Shown here: one piece after another, positions 52,472 to 62,206 of the stretch
Numbering within the stretch: position 1 is the stretch's first letter
How the letters are laid out: each line of letters opens with the position of its first letter
Assembly (NCBI GenBank): GCA_004554165.1
Contig: SFNQ01000020.1
Location: 13,473 to 77,472 of the forward strand
Source: Clostridiales bacterium
Lineage (GTDB): Bacteria; Bacillota; Clostridia; Christensenellales; CAG-138
Direction of reading: 5' to 3'
Length of the DNA stretch: 64,000 bases
Made by a program: the position numbers and the translations under genes
Notes under the pieces: model-generated
The model's database searches: none
Told to the model about the DNA's origin: nothing
The model's input: the letters and a program-made list of their open reading frames with translations, nothing else

Positions 52472-53749
52472 TCAATGCCTGAGCATCATATGCAGGATTT
52501 CCTTATCGGTCTTCCGCATGCCTACTCTGCCAAGCCGCATCATGTTCATTGCGGTCTCTTCAATATCCGCGCCCACCAGGCCGTCTCCCGCTTGAAAATC
52601 CCGGCCCTGCAAGGCCAGATCGGATGCCAGCAGGGCAGTATCCACAGCCACGGCGATTTTGGCTGCACAGGATGGTTTCGCGCCATCACACACAATTCCC
52701 GCGCTGGTAGCCAGAGCGTTACTGATTGCGGAGGATATTTCCTCAAAATTCCCGCCGCGGAGCCAGGTTATCGCCGCTCCCGCTCCGCAGGCAGCGCTGA
52801 CAGCCCCGCAAAATGCCGAGAGGCAACCAATCCCGGACTTCAGTTGAATTGCAACCAGATTCGCAAGGATCAGCGCCCGATACAGCCGTTCATCATCCGC
52901 GCCAAGTTCCTGCGCATAGACGACAACCGGCAGACAAACCGTAAGCCCCTGATTGCCGGAACCGGAATTGATAATTACCGGCATGGGGCATCCCCCCATT
53001 CTGGCATCACTGCCGGCCGCGGCAAGGGCCTTTGCCCGGGTTCGCACATCGTCGCCCCGGCTCTTGATCAGGCACGCGCCTATTCCGCAGCCATAGCAAT
53101 TGGCGATTCCTTCCCTGGCAATCGCGCTGTTGTATTGGATTTGGCGATCCAGCAAATCCTGTACTTCCCCGACGTCAACCGTGGCAGCATAATCAAAAAT
53201 TCCATGCAGATCCAAAGCCGTCTCACGGCCGTGGGCGGCTTCTCCTTTTGGACGGGCAGCTGTCTGCAAAGTGATCGCAACCCCATTCTTTTCAGAGCGC
53301 ACAACATTTGTATGGCCGCCGGCCACTTCAACAAGCGCGCTCTGGTCCTGAGCGGTCATTTCGACAAGAATATCCAAATCGGCGACGTCTTCCAGAAGTT
53401 CAACATCGCATATTCCCTGCGCCAACAGCTTGTCCATCCGATGGAGCTGTTCCGACGTCACCTTTGACAGCACTTGAAGCCCTGCGCCGCTGCAACCGAC
53501 TATGCTTCCCAGCACGGCGCTCTTATCAATACCTTTCAATCCGTCCGTCCCCGGAATCGTTACCCCTTTTACATTTTTTATCACATTACCGCTGCACCGG
53601 ACCGTAATTTTTTGGGGTTCCCGGCCAAGAATCTCCCGCGCACAGGCGGCCGTAAAGGCAATGGCGATGGGCTCTGTGCATCCCGTCGCCGGTATCAGCT
53701 CCTTGCGCAGAAGCGCGGTAAAATAAGAGTAATTGTCTGCACCCAGCAT
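52472..53749 (-). CDS. L-cysteine desulfidase family protein (CdsB/CyuA, UPF0597)
   Basis: 425 residues from ATG 53749 (AAAGGA 7 bases upstream), preferred over an ATG 7 codons earlier that overlaps the previous stop. ATGCTEPIA (21-29) carries the first cluster cysteine; others are in CYGCGIGACL and GIGCLSAFCGAVSAACGAG; SGSGNQGLTV is the substrate loop. The 4Fe-4S enzyme converts cysteine to pyruvate, sulfide and ammonia; some relatives act on serine. Its place between an amidohydrolase and a methyltransferase-like gene suggests use of a cysteine-containing product. Confidence 0.88.
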   Translation of the reverse strand: MLGADNYSYFTALLRKELIPATGCTEPIAIAFTAACAREILGREPQKITVRCSGNVIKNVKGVTIPGTDGLKGIDKSAVLGSIVGCSGAGLQVLSKVTSEQLHRMDKLLAQGICDVELLEDVADLDILVEMTAQDQSALVEVAGGHTNVVRSEKNGVAITLQTAARPKGEAAHGRETALDLHGIFDYAATVDVGEVQDLLDRQIQYNSAIAREGIANCYGCGIGACLIKSRGDDVRTRAKALAAAGSDARMGGCPMPVIINSGSGNQGLTVCLPVVVYAQELGADDERLYRALILANLVAIQLKSGIGCLSAFCGAVSAACGAGAAITWLRGGNFEEISSAISNALATSAGIVCDGAKPSCAAKIAVAVDTALLASDLALQGRDFQAGDGLVGADIEETAMNMMRLGRVGMRKTDKEILHMMLRH

Positions 53750-53769
53750 AAACAATTCCTTTCCGGCCA

Positions 53770-55029
53770 TTATAAGGTGTTCTTATACAACACGCCGTCC
53801 TTCATAATCACTCTCATATTCTCCTTGTCCGTCAGAACGTCCAAATCCTCCAGCGGGTTCCCCTCCAGAATCAAAAGATCCGCGAACGCTCCTTCTTCTA
53901 GCAGGCCAACCTTTCCCTGGGGGTAGGGGTTGCGGTAAGTACACAGTTCAAACAGATCGTGCGCACGGCCGGTAGCGCTGCGCAGGCCCACAAAGTTGCC
54001 GAACCGTTTCTTATATGCAGAAAAATCCTTGAGCTGGTGCTCTTCGCAAAAGTACTTGTTTGTGGCCATATCCGTTCCAAAGACCATGTTGAGGCCGTAC
54101 TTTATGATGAGTTCCGTCTGCTGTTCAACGCCCCGCCTCACAATCTCATACTTTTGCAGCATATCAGGGGTATATTTAAAGTCCATCATCGAATCTTCCG
54201 TAAAAGCGGGACACGGGCATACCCAAACGCCATTGTCCTGAAGCATACGCGCCGTCTCCTCGTTCATCAGCTGCGTATGCTCCAGACTCATAACGCCGGC
54301 ACGGATCGCCCGCTGCATTGACTCGTTTGTATACAGATGCGCCATTACATAGGTGCCGTAATCCCGCGCCGCCTGCACCGCTGCGCCAATCTCTTCGGGC
54401 GTCATTTGGACGGTGTACAGATGGTCAAATTTTGACGCAATCCCTCCGCCTAAAAACAGCTTAATCTGCGACGCGCCAAGAAACAATTGATCCCGCACGG
54501 CGCGCCGCACTTCATCCGGACTGTCCGCCAGCACCCAGACGCCGTTGTTCATCACCGGCGACATGTAGCCCTCCACCGTCCGCTGGCTCGCGGCGCCGGG
54601 CCGGTTGTCGCAATGTCCGCAGGTCTGTCCGATTCCGGAATGGCTCGGAAAAATACGGGGACCAATTGTATATCCATTATCAATGCACGCCTTAACGCCA
54701 TAGATCATGCCGCCGGCATCGCGTACCGTGGTAAATCCCCGCATCAGGCATTCCTCGGCGTTCTTGGCGGCCCGAACTGCCGTTTCATCCGCACGCAGCG
54801 GCTCCATTTCGTCTCCGCCGCCTGTCAGCGCCAGATGAACATGCGAATCAATCAGCCCCGGAATAACAACACGATTTCCCGCATCCATTACCCTCTCGAA
54901 CCGTTCTTCACTGACAGCGCCAGTCCCAATCTCCAGTACAAGATTATCTTCAATAACAATGTAGGCCTGTTCCTTCAGCGCTTCGTTGCAGCCGTCAAAA
55001 ACGCGGCAATTCTTGATTAGTTGCTTCAT
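53770..55029 (-). CDS. Amidohydrolase-family metalloenzyme, first copy
   Basis: 419 residues from ATG 55029 (GGAGGAAG upstream), overlapping oppF by 4 bases. Binuclear barrel: H63-V-H65 (PGLIDSHVHLAL), a candidate bridging Lys in QIKLFLGGG, His in YVMAHLYTN and SLEHTQLMN, Asp in VFGTDMATN. This is the imidazolonepropionase/Xaa-dipeptidase-like branch, which often cleaves N-acyl or dipeptide bonds. With a peptide importer in the same operon, it may hydrolyse the imported peptide. Confidence 0.88.
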   Translation of the reverse strand: MKQLIKNCRVFDGCNEALKEQAYIVIEDNLVLEIGTGAVSEERFERVMDAGNRVVIPGLIDSHVHLALTGGGDEMEPLRADETAVRAAKNAEECLMRGFTTVRDAGGMIYGVKACIDNGYTIGPRIFPSHSGIGQTCGHCDNRPGAASQRTVEGYMSPVMNNGVWVLADSPDEVRRAVRDQLFLGASQIKLFLGGGIASKFDHLYTVQMTPEEIGAAVQAARDYGTYVMAHLYTNESMQRAIRAGVMSLEHTQLMNEETARMLQDNGVWVCPCPAFTEDSMMDFKYTPDMLQKYEIVRRGVEQQTELIIKYGLNMVFGTDMATNKYFCEEHQLKDFSAYKKRFGNFVGLRSATGRAHDLFELCTYRNPYPQGKVGLLEEGAFADLLILEGNPLEDLDVLTDKENMRVIMKDGVLYKNTL

Positions 55030-56021
55030 TTTGCTTCCTCCTTCTTTGCGGCAACAGAACAATGGCACGCGGTCCAATGTCCGGGTTCTCTTTCCTGAAG
55101 CAGCGGCGCCTCTTTGCCGCACCGCTCAGTAGCATATGGACACCGTGTATGGAAACAGCATCCCGATGGGGGGTTCAAGGGGCTTGGCACATCGCCGTTG
55201 AGTAAAACACGCTTTGTTTTTACTCTTGTATCCGGAATGGGGATGGCGGACATCAACGCCTGTGTATAGGGATGCTGTGGCGCAGCAAACAGTTGCCGCT
55301 TTGTCGCCAATTCTACGACATGCCCCAGGTACATTACCGCCACACGATCGCTTATGTGCTTTACAACACTCATGTCGTGGGAAATGAATAAATAAGTCAG
55401 TTTCCGTTCACGCTGAATATCCTGCATCAGATTCAGCACCTGACTGCGAATCGATACGTCCAGTGCGGACACCGGCTCATCACACACGATAAGCGAGGGT
55501 TCAAGAACAAGCGTCCGCGCAATAATCATGCGCTGACGCTGGCCGCCGGAAAACTCATGCGGATAGCGATGCATCAGATGTGCATTCAGCCCCACATAAC
55601 GAATCATTTCCATGACCTTTTGCTCCCGCTCTTCTTTCGTCCCAATGTGGAACGCATCCAGCGGGGAACGGACGGTTTCAAACACCGTCATTCGGGGATT
55701 CAGCGAGGCATAGGGATCCTGAAAAATGACTTGCAGCTTTTTCCGCTTGTTGCGCATCTGCTCTGCAGGCAATGCGAGGATATCCTCCCCTTCAAAGAGC
55801 ACCTGCCCTGCCGTTGGCTCGATTAAGCGCAGAATACACTTGCCCAGGGTTGATTTGCCGCAACCGGACTCGCCGACAAGCCCCAGCGTTTCCCCTTTAT
55901 GTATCGTGAGGTTGACACCGTCAACAGCCTTTACATACTTTTTTTGCGCAAAAAGCCTACTGCTGTGCGCAGGGAAGTATTTTTTCAGGTCCTTTACTTC
56001 CGGCAAAACTTCATCTTTCAT
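55026..56021 (-). CDS. oppF: Oligopeptide ABC transporter ATP-binding protein
   Basis: 331 residues from ATG 56021 (AGAGGTGA upstream). Walker A GESGCGKST, Q-loop VIFQDPYASLNPRMT, signature FSGGQRQRM, Walker B LIVCDEPVSALD, and the C-terminal oligopeptide_ABC cysteine cluster (SGCCFHTRCPYATERC). Seven bases after oppD. Confidence 0.93.
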   Translation of the reverse strand: MKDEVLPEVKDLKKYFPAHSSRLFAQKKYVKAVDGVNLTIHKGETLGLVGESGCGKSTLGKCILRLIEPTAGQVLFEGEDILALPAEQMRNKRKKLQVIFQDPYASLNPRMTVFETVRSPLDAFHIGTKEEREQKVMEMIRYVGLNAHLMHRYPHEFSGGQRQRMIIARTLVLEPSLIVCDEPVSALDVSIRSQVLNLMQDIQRERKLTYLFISHDMSVVKHISDRVAVMYLGHVVELATKRQLFAAPQHPYTQALMSAIPIPDTRVKTKRVLLNGDVPSPLNPPSGCCFHTRCPYATERCGKEAPLLQEREPGHWTACHCSVAAKKEEAK

Positions 56022-56028
56022 CCGGCTT

Positions 56029-56997
56029 TCACCTCTCATACAAGAAACACTTGACCTGGCTGTTTCCATGCAAATAAACACCCGGCTCTTTCAAAAAGCA
56101 TCGCTCTTCTGCATGGGGGCATCGCGTACAAAACCGGCAGCCGCGGGGCATATCATAGAGGTTGGGAACATTGCCCTTTATCGTATGTAAATGCTCGACC
56201 TCCTGGTCCAGGCGGGGAATGGAGGCCAGTAAGCCCTGCGTATACGGATGAAGCGGGTTTTGGAACAAATCCGTTGCACTGGCATATTCCATTAGATGAC
56301 CCGCGTACATTACAAGCACCTGATCCGACATTTCTGCCACTACCCCCATATCATGAGTAATCAGCAGAATCGCCGTGTTCATCTGCTGCTTGAGCTGCGC
56401 CATGAGCTCCAGTATCTGTGCCTGAATGGTCACATCCAATGCAGTTGTGGGCTCGTCGGCAATCAAAAGGGATGGCTGGCAGGATAAGGCCATGGCAATC
56501 ATTACGCGTTGCTTCATGCCGCCCGACAGTTGGTGCGGATATTCTTTTACCCGCTGCTCCGGCGCTGGAATGCCAACTTTTTTCAACATGTCGATTGACT
56601 GCGCCCATGCGTCCTTGCGGCTCAGATGCTTATGCGCCATGAACGACTCCGAAAGCTGACGCCCAATGGTCATCACCGGGTTGAGGCTGGTCATGGGATC
56701 CTGAAAAATCATCGCAATATCATTACCGCGAATTTCACACATCTGGCGAGGCGTCTTGCCTAACAACTCCTCTCCCCTAAGACGGATCGAGGAACCCGTT
56801 TCTATATGGGCAGCATGCGTGGGCATCAACTGGAGAATCGACAAGGCCGTTACGCTTTTCCCGCAGCCGGATTCTCCAACGATGCTCAGAGTTTGTCCAA
56901 CTTCCACAGAGAAGCTGATACCGTCCACAGCGGGAACGACGCCATCCTTTCCATGAAAATAGGTTCGCAGATTAGTAACTTCCAAAATGGGCGTCAT
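56029..56997 (-). CDS. oppD: Oligopeptide ABC transporter ATP-binding protein
   Basis: 322 residues from ATG 56997 (AAGGAGG 6 bases upstream). Walker A GESGCGKSV, Q-loop MIFQDPMTSLNPVMT, signature LSGGMKQRV, Walker B LLIADEPTTALD, and a C-terminal cysteine cluster (RGCRFCTRCPHAEERC). Partner of OppF. Confidence 0.93.
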   Translation of the reverse strand: MTPILEVTNLRTYFHGKDGVVPAVDGISFSVEVGQTLSIVGESGCGKSVTALSILQLMPTHAAHIETGSSIRLRGEELLGKTPRQMCEIRGNDIAMIFQDPMTSLNPVMTIGRQLSESFMAHKHLSRKDAWAQSIDMLKKVGIPAPEQRVKEYPHQLSGGMKQRVMIAMALSCQPSLLIADEPTTALDVTIQAQILELMAQLKQQMNTAILLITHDMGVVAEMSDQVLVMYAGHLMEYASATDLFQNPLHPYTQGLLASIPRLDQEVEHLHTIKGNVPNLYDMPRGCRFCTRCPHAEERCFLKEPGVYLHGNSQVKCFLYER

Positions 56998-57066
56998 GCA
57001 GAGCCTCCTTTTCTTACTAAGCGCGGAGTCCTTTCCGGACTCCACGCTTATTAAAGGGACCAAACG

Positions 57067-58725
57067 TCAATCGGCAACTTTCCAGTTCCAAATTGCATAA
57101 TTGGTCTGGCAGAAATCGCGGGTGTCGAGATTGCTCAGGCGGCTGTTGTAAGCCTGAATCATGTTGGGGCTATACAGCGTCACATAAGGCGTCCGCTCAT
57201 TAAACAGTTCCTGGAACTGCTGATAAATCGGATACCGGTCTTCATAACGCGTATACTTCAACGCCTCCAGGAACAAGTCGTAATACTCGGAAGTCTGCAG
57301 GTTGGAGAAGCACGTCGTCGTGCCGGCCGCAAACTGCGTGGACACTTCGTGCGGTTCAACGGTACCGGCAGAACCCAGCAGCGCCAAATCCATGTTGCCT
57401 TCAAAGCAGGTGGACATTACCGTTGCGAAGTCGGCCGTCTGGATCCGTACCTTAATGCCAATGTCGGCCAGATTCTGCTGAATGATGGTAGCGGACTGCT
57501 CGCGAACCGTATTACCGGTTGGAACCATCATGAGCAGTTCCCTGCTTGTATCCCAGCCAGACTCTTCAACGATTTGCTTTGCTGCTTCCGGATCGTATCC
57601 CGCCCAATCGAGTTCAGCGTAATACGGATGGCTCTCAGGCCATACGCTTTTCATCACCGTTCCATGGCCATACAAAAGCTGATCGACGATCAACTGTTTG
57701 TTGATTGCCATGTTCATGGCGTGCTTAATGTCATCCGTCAGGTAGTCCCGGGCGTCGTTAATCGCCATATACTGGAAGTCAAAGCAGGGGACCGATTCAA
57801 CCACCAGCTTTTCGTCAGCCTCCAGGGTGGCAACATCCACCGGCTGAATCCGGCCGCTTCCGCCCATGTTCAGATCGATTTCACCGCTGATAAGGCCGGA
57901 GACAATATTGGCCGCAGGCACAACGCGGATGATCAGACGGTCAATTTCCGTGGTTTTATATTCATAGCCGTCATGCTTGACAAGCTCGATCCGTTCGCCG
58001 GTAATCTCGCTGTCATACTTGAAGGGGCCGGAACCAATGGGGCTGCGCCAGAAATCATTGGTATGCATCTCTGCAAGCGGGATGTCGCTCAGCAGGTGTT
58101 CCGGCAGCACGACAAACTGCTTTAAGGTATTAAACACGGTCACGGGGTCCATGGGCGTTTTCAAAACCAGCTGAATGGTGTAATCATCAACCTTGCTTAC
58201 ACCAACGCTGCCTTCGGACAGCTGCGCGCCATTTTCGTCCGTTCCATCCAGAATGTTCATCAGATAACGCCGGCTAACGGATAATTCCGGGTTGCAGGAA
58301 ATCTGGAAGGACCACACGACATCATCGGCCGTAACGGGTTCGCCATCGTGCCAGTGCGCCTCCTGGTTCAATGAAAGCGTCAGGGTCTTTCCGTCCTCAG
58401 ACACCTTAACTTCGGTCACTTCACGCGGAACGAGCTCTCCGTCCATGGAGACATCCATCAGTCGGTCATAAATCATGATGTTCAGTATCTCATCATATGT
58501 GCCGCTGATCTCATAGGGATACAAGTTGGTCCAGGGAGAGGTAATTGCTCCCACTACTACCTTTTCCTGATCTGCGCTTGCGGAGGAAGCGGCAGGGTCG
58601 GTCGTCGTAGTGGTGGCAGGATCAGTTGCAGTAGTCGAGGAGGATGAGGACGGGTCTACGGGAGCACACCCTGCAAGCATCGCCACCATCGTCAACAATG
58701 CAAGACAACGAATGAGTTTTTTCAT
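57067..58725 (-). CDS. oppA: Peptide-binding lipoprotein, family 5
   Basis: 552 residues. Lipobox LAGC (Cys 20), a Ser/Thr linker, then the SBP_bac_5 fold: YEISGTYDEILNIMIYDRLM, LNQEAHWHDGEPVTADDVVW, IGSGPFKY, HAMNMAINKQLIVDQLLYGHG, VTLYSPNMIQAYN. Binds di- to oligopeptides, sometimes other amide compounds or nickel. Between the permease and ATPase genes. Confidence 0.92.
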   Translation of the reverse strand: MKKLIRCLALLTMVAMLAGCAPVDPSSSSSTTATDPATTTTTDPAASSASADQEKVVVGAITSPWTNLYPYEISGTYDEILNIMIYDRLMDVSMDGELVPREVTEVKVSEDGKTLTLSLNQEAHWHDGEPVTADDVVWSFQISCNPELSVSRRYLMNILDGTDENGAQLSEGSVGVSKVDDYTIQLVLKTPMDPVTVFNTLKQFVVLPEHLLSDIPLAEMHTNDFWRSPIGSGPFKYDSEITGERIELVKHDGYEYKTTEIDRLIIRVVPAANIVSGLISGEIDLNMGGSGRIQPVDVATLEADEKLVVESVPCFDFQYMAINDARDYLTDDIKHAMNMAINKQLIVDQLLYGHGTVMKSVWPESHPYYAELDWAGYDPEAAKQIVEESGWDTSRELLMMVPTGNTVREQSATIIQQNLADIGIKVRIQTADFATVMSTCFEGNMDLALLGSAGTVEPHEVSTQFAAGTTTCFSNLQTSEYYDLFLEALKYTRYEDRYPIYQQFQELFNERTPYVTLYSPNMIQAYNSRLSNLDTRDFCQTNYAIWNWKVAD

Positions 58726-58771
58726 GGTTTTTCCCTTTCTTTTTATTTGCTATCGCATAAATGCGCTTAGC

Positions 58772-59659
58772 TCATACTTTTGTCTTTGGGTCAAGCGCAT
58801 CGCGCAGGCCATCGCCAAAGAAATTGATGCTCAAAACAGTAACCAGCAGTGCCAATCCGGCCGGAACCCAAAACCAGGGTTTTTGCGAAAGAATGGTTAT
58901 GGACTGGGCCGCATACATAATGTTTCCCCACGAAGCCTGTGGCGGCTGAACACCCATGCCAAGAAAGCTGAGGCCGGATTCCTGCAAAATGGCGCTGGCT
59001 ATGCTGAACGTAAAGGTAATTATTACCGGCGCAATCGCATTCGGCAGAATGTATTTCAGGATGATGCGCCTGTTTTTTTCGCCTATGGCTATCGCTGCCT
59101 GCACATAATCCTTTTCACGGACGGACAGCACATTTCCGTACAGTTGTCGTGCAAACTGCGGCCACCCCATCACGCCGATCACAATCGTAACCGACTCAAT
59201 GCTGGGCCCGATTACCGAAACCAGAACAAGAACAAGGATCATGGACGGAACCGACATAAAAACATCTGCCAATCGCATTACCGTTACGCTGGCAAATCCA
59301 CGATAGTATCCGGCCAGCAAGCCGAGAGGGACGCCAATTGCCAAGCTTATGAGCGCGCTGAACAGACCAACGAACAGCGACGTTCTGCCGCCATAAACGA
59401 TTCGGGCGAACATATCCCGACCGACCTCGTCTGTGCCAAGAATGTGCGCCTTACTTGGCGGCGCGCCAAAGCCGCTGCCGGCATCCATGGCGTAGGGATT
59501 CAGGTGCGCCAAAGATGGAAGTATCACAACAAGAATTATTTCAATAATGATGATCGAAAGCCCCACCATCGCAAGCTTGTGATGAGAAAAACGTTTCAAA
59601 ACGTCATTCCAGTAAGAACGTTTGCGATGAACTCCAGCAGAATCCGTAGCGACCTGCAC
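58772..59659 (-). CDS. oppC: Oligopeptide ABC permease
   Basis: 295 residues. GTG start at 59659 (GGGGAGG upstream). Six helices; N-terminal OppC_N segment; EAAxAIG-like coupling motif QAAIAIGEKNRRIILKYILP; FLGMGVQPPQASWGNIMY. Confidence 0.92.
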   Translation of the reverse strand: MQVATDSAGVHRKRSYWNDVLKRFSHHKLAMVGLSIIIIEIILVVILPSLAHLNPYAMDAGSGFGAPPSKAHILGTDEVGRDMFARIVYGGRTSLFVGLFSALISLAIGVPLGLLAGYYRGFASVTVMRLADVFMSVPSMILVLVLVSVIGPSIESVTIVIGVMGWPQFARQLYGNVLSVREKDYVQAAIAIGEKNRRIILKYILPNAIAPVIITFTFSIASAILQESGLSFLGMGVQPPQASWGNIMYAAQSITILSQKPWFWVPAGLALLVTVLSINFFGDGLRDALDPKTKV

Positions 59660-59677
59660 AGCAAAACACCTCCCCTT

Positions 59678-60628
59678 CTAATACCGAATCCGAGGATCGA
59701 GGAATGTATACACAACATCTACAATGATGTTTCCGATCAATACCGCCAAAGAAACAAAAACGGTAATTCCCATAATCACAGGATAGTCCCGTGCCTGAAT
59801 CGATGTAACCATCAGGCTGCCAAGGCCCGGCCAGCCGAAAATCTGCTCAGTGATGACGGCCCCGCCGATGAGAAAAGGAATGTTCATTCCAATCTGCGTA
59901 ACGATGGGAATCATCGCGTTTCGCAAACCATGCCGGATGAGCACCACTTTTTCGCGCAATCCCTTTGAACGCGCCGTCCGGATGAAGTCGTTGTTCAGAA
60001 CTTCCATCATACTGCCGCGCATATGGCGTATGAACGATCCCGCCTGCTGGATGGACAGGACAACCGCCGGCATAATCAGATGACGCAGCAGCACGCCCCA
60101 AGTATGCGGTCCGGTAGCATCATACATGCCGCCTGTTGGCAGAATCTTGAGCTTGATGGAAAAAATATAGATCAGGAGCATCGCAGCAAAGAAATTCGGC
60201 GTGGCCGCTCCTGCAAACGAAAGTCCTGAAGAGGCATAATCCCAAACGGAATAAGGCTTATATGCGGCCATGGTACCAAGAGGAATCGCTACAACAAGCG
60301 ACAAAACCGTTGTAAAAACAGTGAGAATGAGCGTAGGGCCAATGCGCGATGCAACCAGCTCCAATACGCTGCTATATGTACGGTAGGAAATACCAAAGTT
60401 GCCCTTGAGCAGCTGTCCAAGCCAGGTAAGGTATTGGATAATAATGGGTTGATCGAGACCTAATTCCTGGCGCTTCCGTTCAATATCCATCTCTGTTGCA
60501 AATGGATCCGACATCAGCAGCTCAATCGGGCTTCCTGGTGCGAGGCTCGCCATGCAATACACCAGCACCGTGATGCCGAGGAACACTGGGATAATAACCA
60601 AAAAGCGTTTAATCAAATATTTCCCCAT
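59678..60628 (-). CDS. oppB: Oligopeptide ABC permease
   Basis: 316 residues, GGAGG upstream. Six helices; TVLVYCMASLAPGSPIELLM, coupling region TARSKGLREKVVLIRHGLRN, and RDYPVIMGITVFVSLAVLIG are typical. First gene of the nine-gene minus-strand operon. Confidence 0.92.
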   Translation of the reverse strand: MGKYLIKRFLVIIPVFLGITVLVYCMASLAPGSPIELLMSDPFATEMDIERKRQELGLDQPIIIQYLTWLGQLLKGNFGISYRTYSSVLELVASRIGPTLILTVFTTVLSLVVAIPLGTMAAYKPYSVWDYASSGLSFAGAATPNFFAAMLLIYIFSIKLKILPTGGMYDATGPHTWGVLLRHLIMPAVVLSIQQAGSFIRHMRGSMMEVLNNDFIRTARSKGLREKVVLIRHGLRNAMIPIVTQIGMNIPFLIGGAVITEQIFGWPGLGSLMVTSIQARDYPVIMGITVFVSLAVLIGNIIVDVVYTFLDPRIRY

Positions 60629-60685
60629 TTGGTGCCTCCATAGAGTCGAAGAAATTGAACATGTTATTAATCATATTAGGGTTTC

Positions 60686-60714
60686 AGTATATGCGCCATT
60701 TGACCAAATGTCAA
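60686..60714 (-). promoter_or_regulatory. Strong sigma-A promoter of the opp operon with internal operator
   Basis: On the minus strand TTGACA (60709-60714), 17 bases, TATACT (60686-60691). CATTTG-AC-CAAATG (60697-60710) fills the spacer and the -35 edge, so a bound repressor would block polymerase. The GntR protein encoded at 62207 is the obvious candidate. Confidence 0.7.
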
Positions 60715-60876
60715 GCCCCTAACTCGAATATACCCATTGACGGCTTTCAAACCGAGATTCCGATCCGCAATTTTCCAAAAACAGGTATAGTTTCAGGGCT
60801 TTCTAAATGAAGTATGCGTTTTTGTAAAGGGCTTGGTTCCAGCAATTGGATTTTGAAAAATGGGATATCACAAGAT

Positions 60877-60906
60877 TTGACAAGTTTACATTTTCCCTGT
60901 TATAAT
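60877..60906 (+). promoter_or_regulatory. Sigma-A promoter of the divergent amidohydrolase/GntR genes
   Basis: TTGACA (60877-60882), 18 bases, TATAAT (60901-60906), both perfect. It is 160 bases from the opp promoter; the remaining divergent spacer holds nothing else recognisable. Confidence 0.75.
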
Positions 60907-60976
60907 CATATCAATAATATGGTTAGTAAGTCTGCCCTCTTTGCCTGCCATTATTTGAAAGGAGCAATACCAATAC

Positions 60977-62143
60977 ATGAAGACGCATGTTCAAAACGGA
61001 CAAGTTTGGCAAAACGATCATTTTGAACCGCTCGATGTAATCATCGAGAATGAAAAAATTCTATATGTCGGTCCTCCTTTGCCCTTAAAGGATGATGAAA
61101 CCCCGCTTGATGCTGAAAGTCAATATCTTGTTCCCGGCGTGATTGACTGTCACGCGCATGTCACAATGGTTGGCGGCGATCATCATATGGCCGTCTTCTT
61201 TTCGGAGAATGAATGCGAATTGGCACTTGAAGGCGTCATCAATTGCGAAAAAATGGTTCGCCATGGCATTACCACCGCGCGCGACTGCGGCGGAAAGCAT
61301 TTTGAAACACTGGCGCTGCGGGATTTCATTAATAAAGGCGCCCTTCCCGGTCCTCGGCTTTTATGCAGCGGCACTCCCTTAAAAATTGTGGGTGGCCATG
61401 AGCCCGGATTTGATATCACAGGCCCCGTTGAAGCGCGGCGTGCTGCAAGAGACTTTTTCTATCATGGCGTAGATTTTATCAAAACCATGGTTACCGGTGG
61501 CCTCGGAAAAGTTGGGGAAGATCCCGGGACGGTTGAAATTGAGCTCGATGAAATGAAAGCGATTGTTCGTGAAGCGCACAAACGCGGCAAACGCGTCGCC
61601 TGCCATTGTCATAGCCGTGCCGGGATGGAACTTCTTCTGGATGCCGGCGCCGACTCCATTGAACACGCCACCTATCTCGATCCGGAAATCAATGAGCGAA
61701 TCATGCGTCAGGGCGTGTTTGTGGTTCCCACCTTTACGCCCTATGAGATTGCTGCCGCCAGCGAAATTGGCTGCGGGATCTTGCCAGATGCCATCATAAA
61801 TTCCCGCACCATCATCAAGGAAAAACGGCGCCGCTTAAAAGAAGCCTATGAGCAGGGCGTTTGCATTGCCTTTGGCCGTGACAGCGGCGGTTTTTTCATG
61901 GATCAGGGCGAATTTGCGGACGAAATGCTGTATATGCAGAACGCCGGCATGCCGGCATGGGCCATTATCCAAAGCGCTACCGAAAACGCCGCCAAGTGTC
62001 TGGGAATCTGGGAAAAAACCGGCAGCCTGGAGGCCGGAAAAAGAGCCGATATCATATTATTGGGCTCAAACCCCCTGGAAGATTTAACCGCTTATAGAAA
62101 TAGTTTGAAAAAAGTGTTTGCTAACGGTAAAATATATGAATAG
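60977..62143 (+). CDS. Amidohydrolase-family metalloenzyme, second copy
   Basis: 388 residues. H59-A-H61 (VPGVIDCHAHVTM), candidate bridging Lys in VDFIKTMVTGG, His in RVACHCHSRAG and SIEHATYL, Asp in AFGRDSGG. Same branch as the protein at 53770-55029 and similar in layout, but clearly divergent. Divergent from the opp operon and upstream of the GntR gene. May act on a different linkage of the same imported compound. Confidence 0.88.
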   Translation: MKTHVQNGQVWQNDHFEPLDVIIENEKILYVGPPLPLKDDETPLDAESQYLVPGVIDCHAHVTMVGGDHHMAVFFSENECELALEGVINCEKMVRHGITTARDCGGKHFETLALRDFINKGALPGPRLLCSGTPLKIVGGHEPGFDITGPVEARRAARDFFYHGVDFIKTMVTGGLGKVGEDPGTVEIELDEMKAIVREAHKRGKRVACHCHSRAGMELLLDAGADSIEHATYLDPEINERIMRQGVFVVPTFTPYEIAAASEIGCGILPDAIINSRTIIKEKRRRLKEAYEQGVCIAFGRDSGGFFMDQGEFADEMLYMQNAGMPAWAIIQSATENAAKCLGIWEKTGSLEAGKRADIILLGSNPLEDLTAYRNSLKKVFANGKIYE

Positions 62144-62206
62144 ATAGTTGTCGTTAAGCATAAGCGTCGTTTATCAACCGAGAAGACGAGTTAAAGGTGA
62201 ATGATC

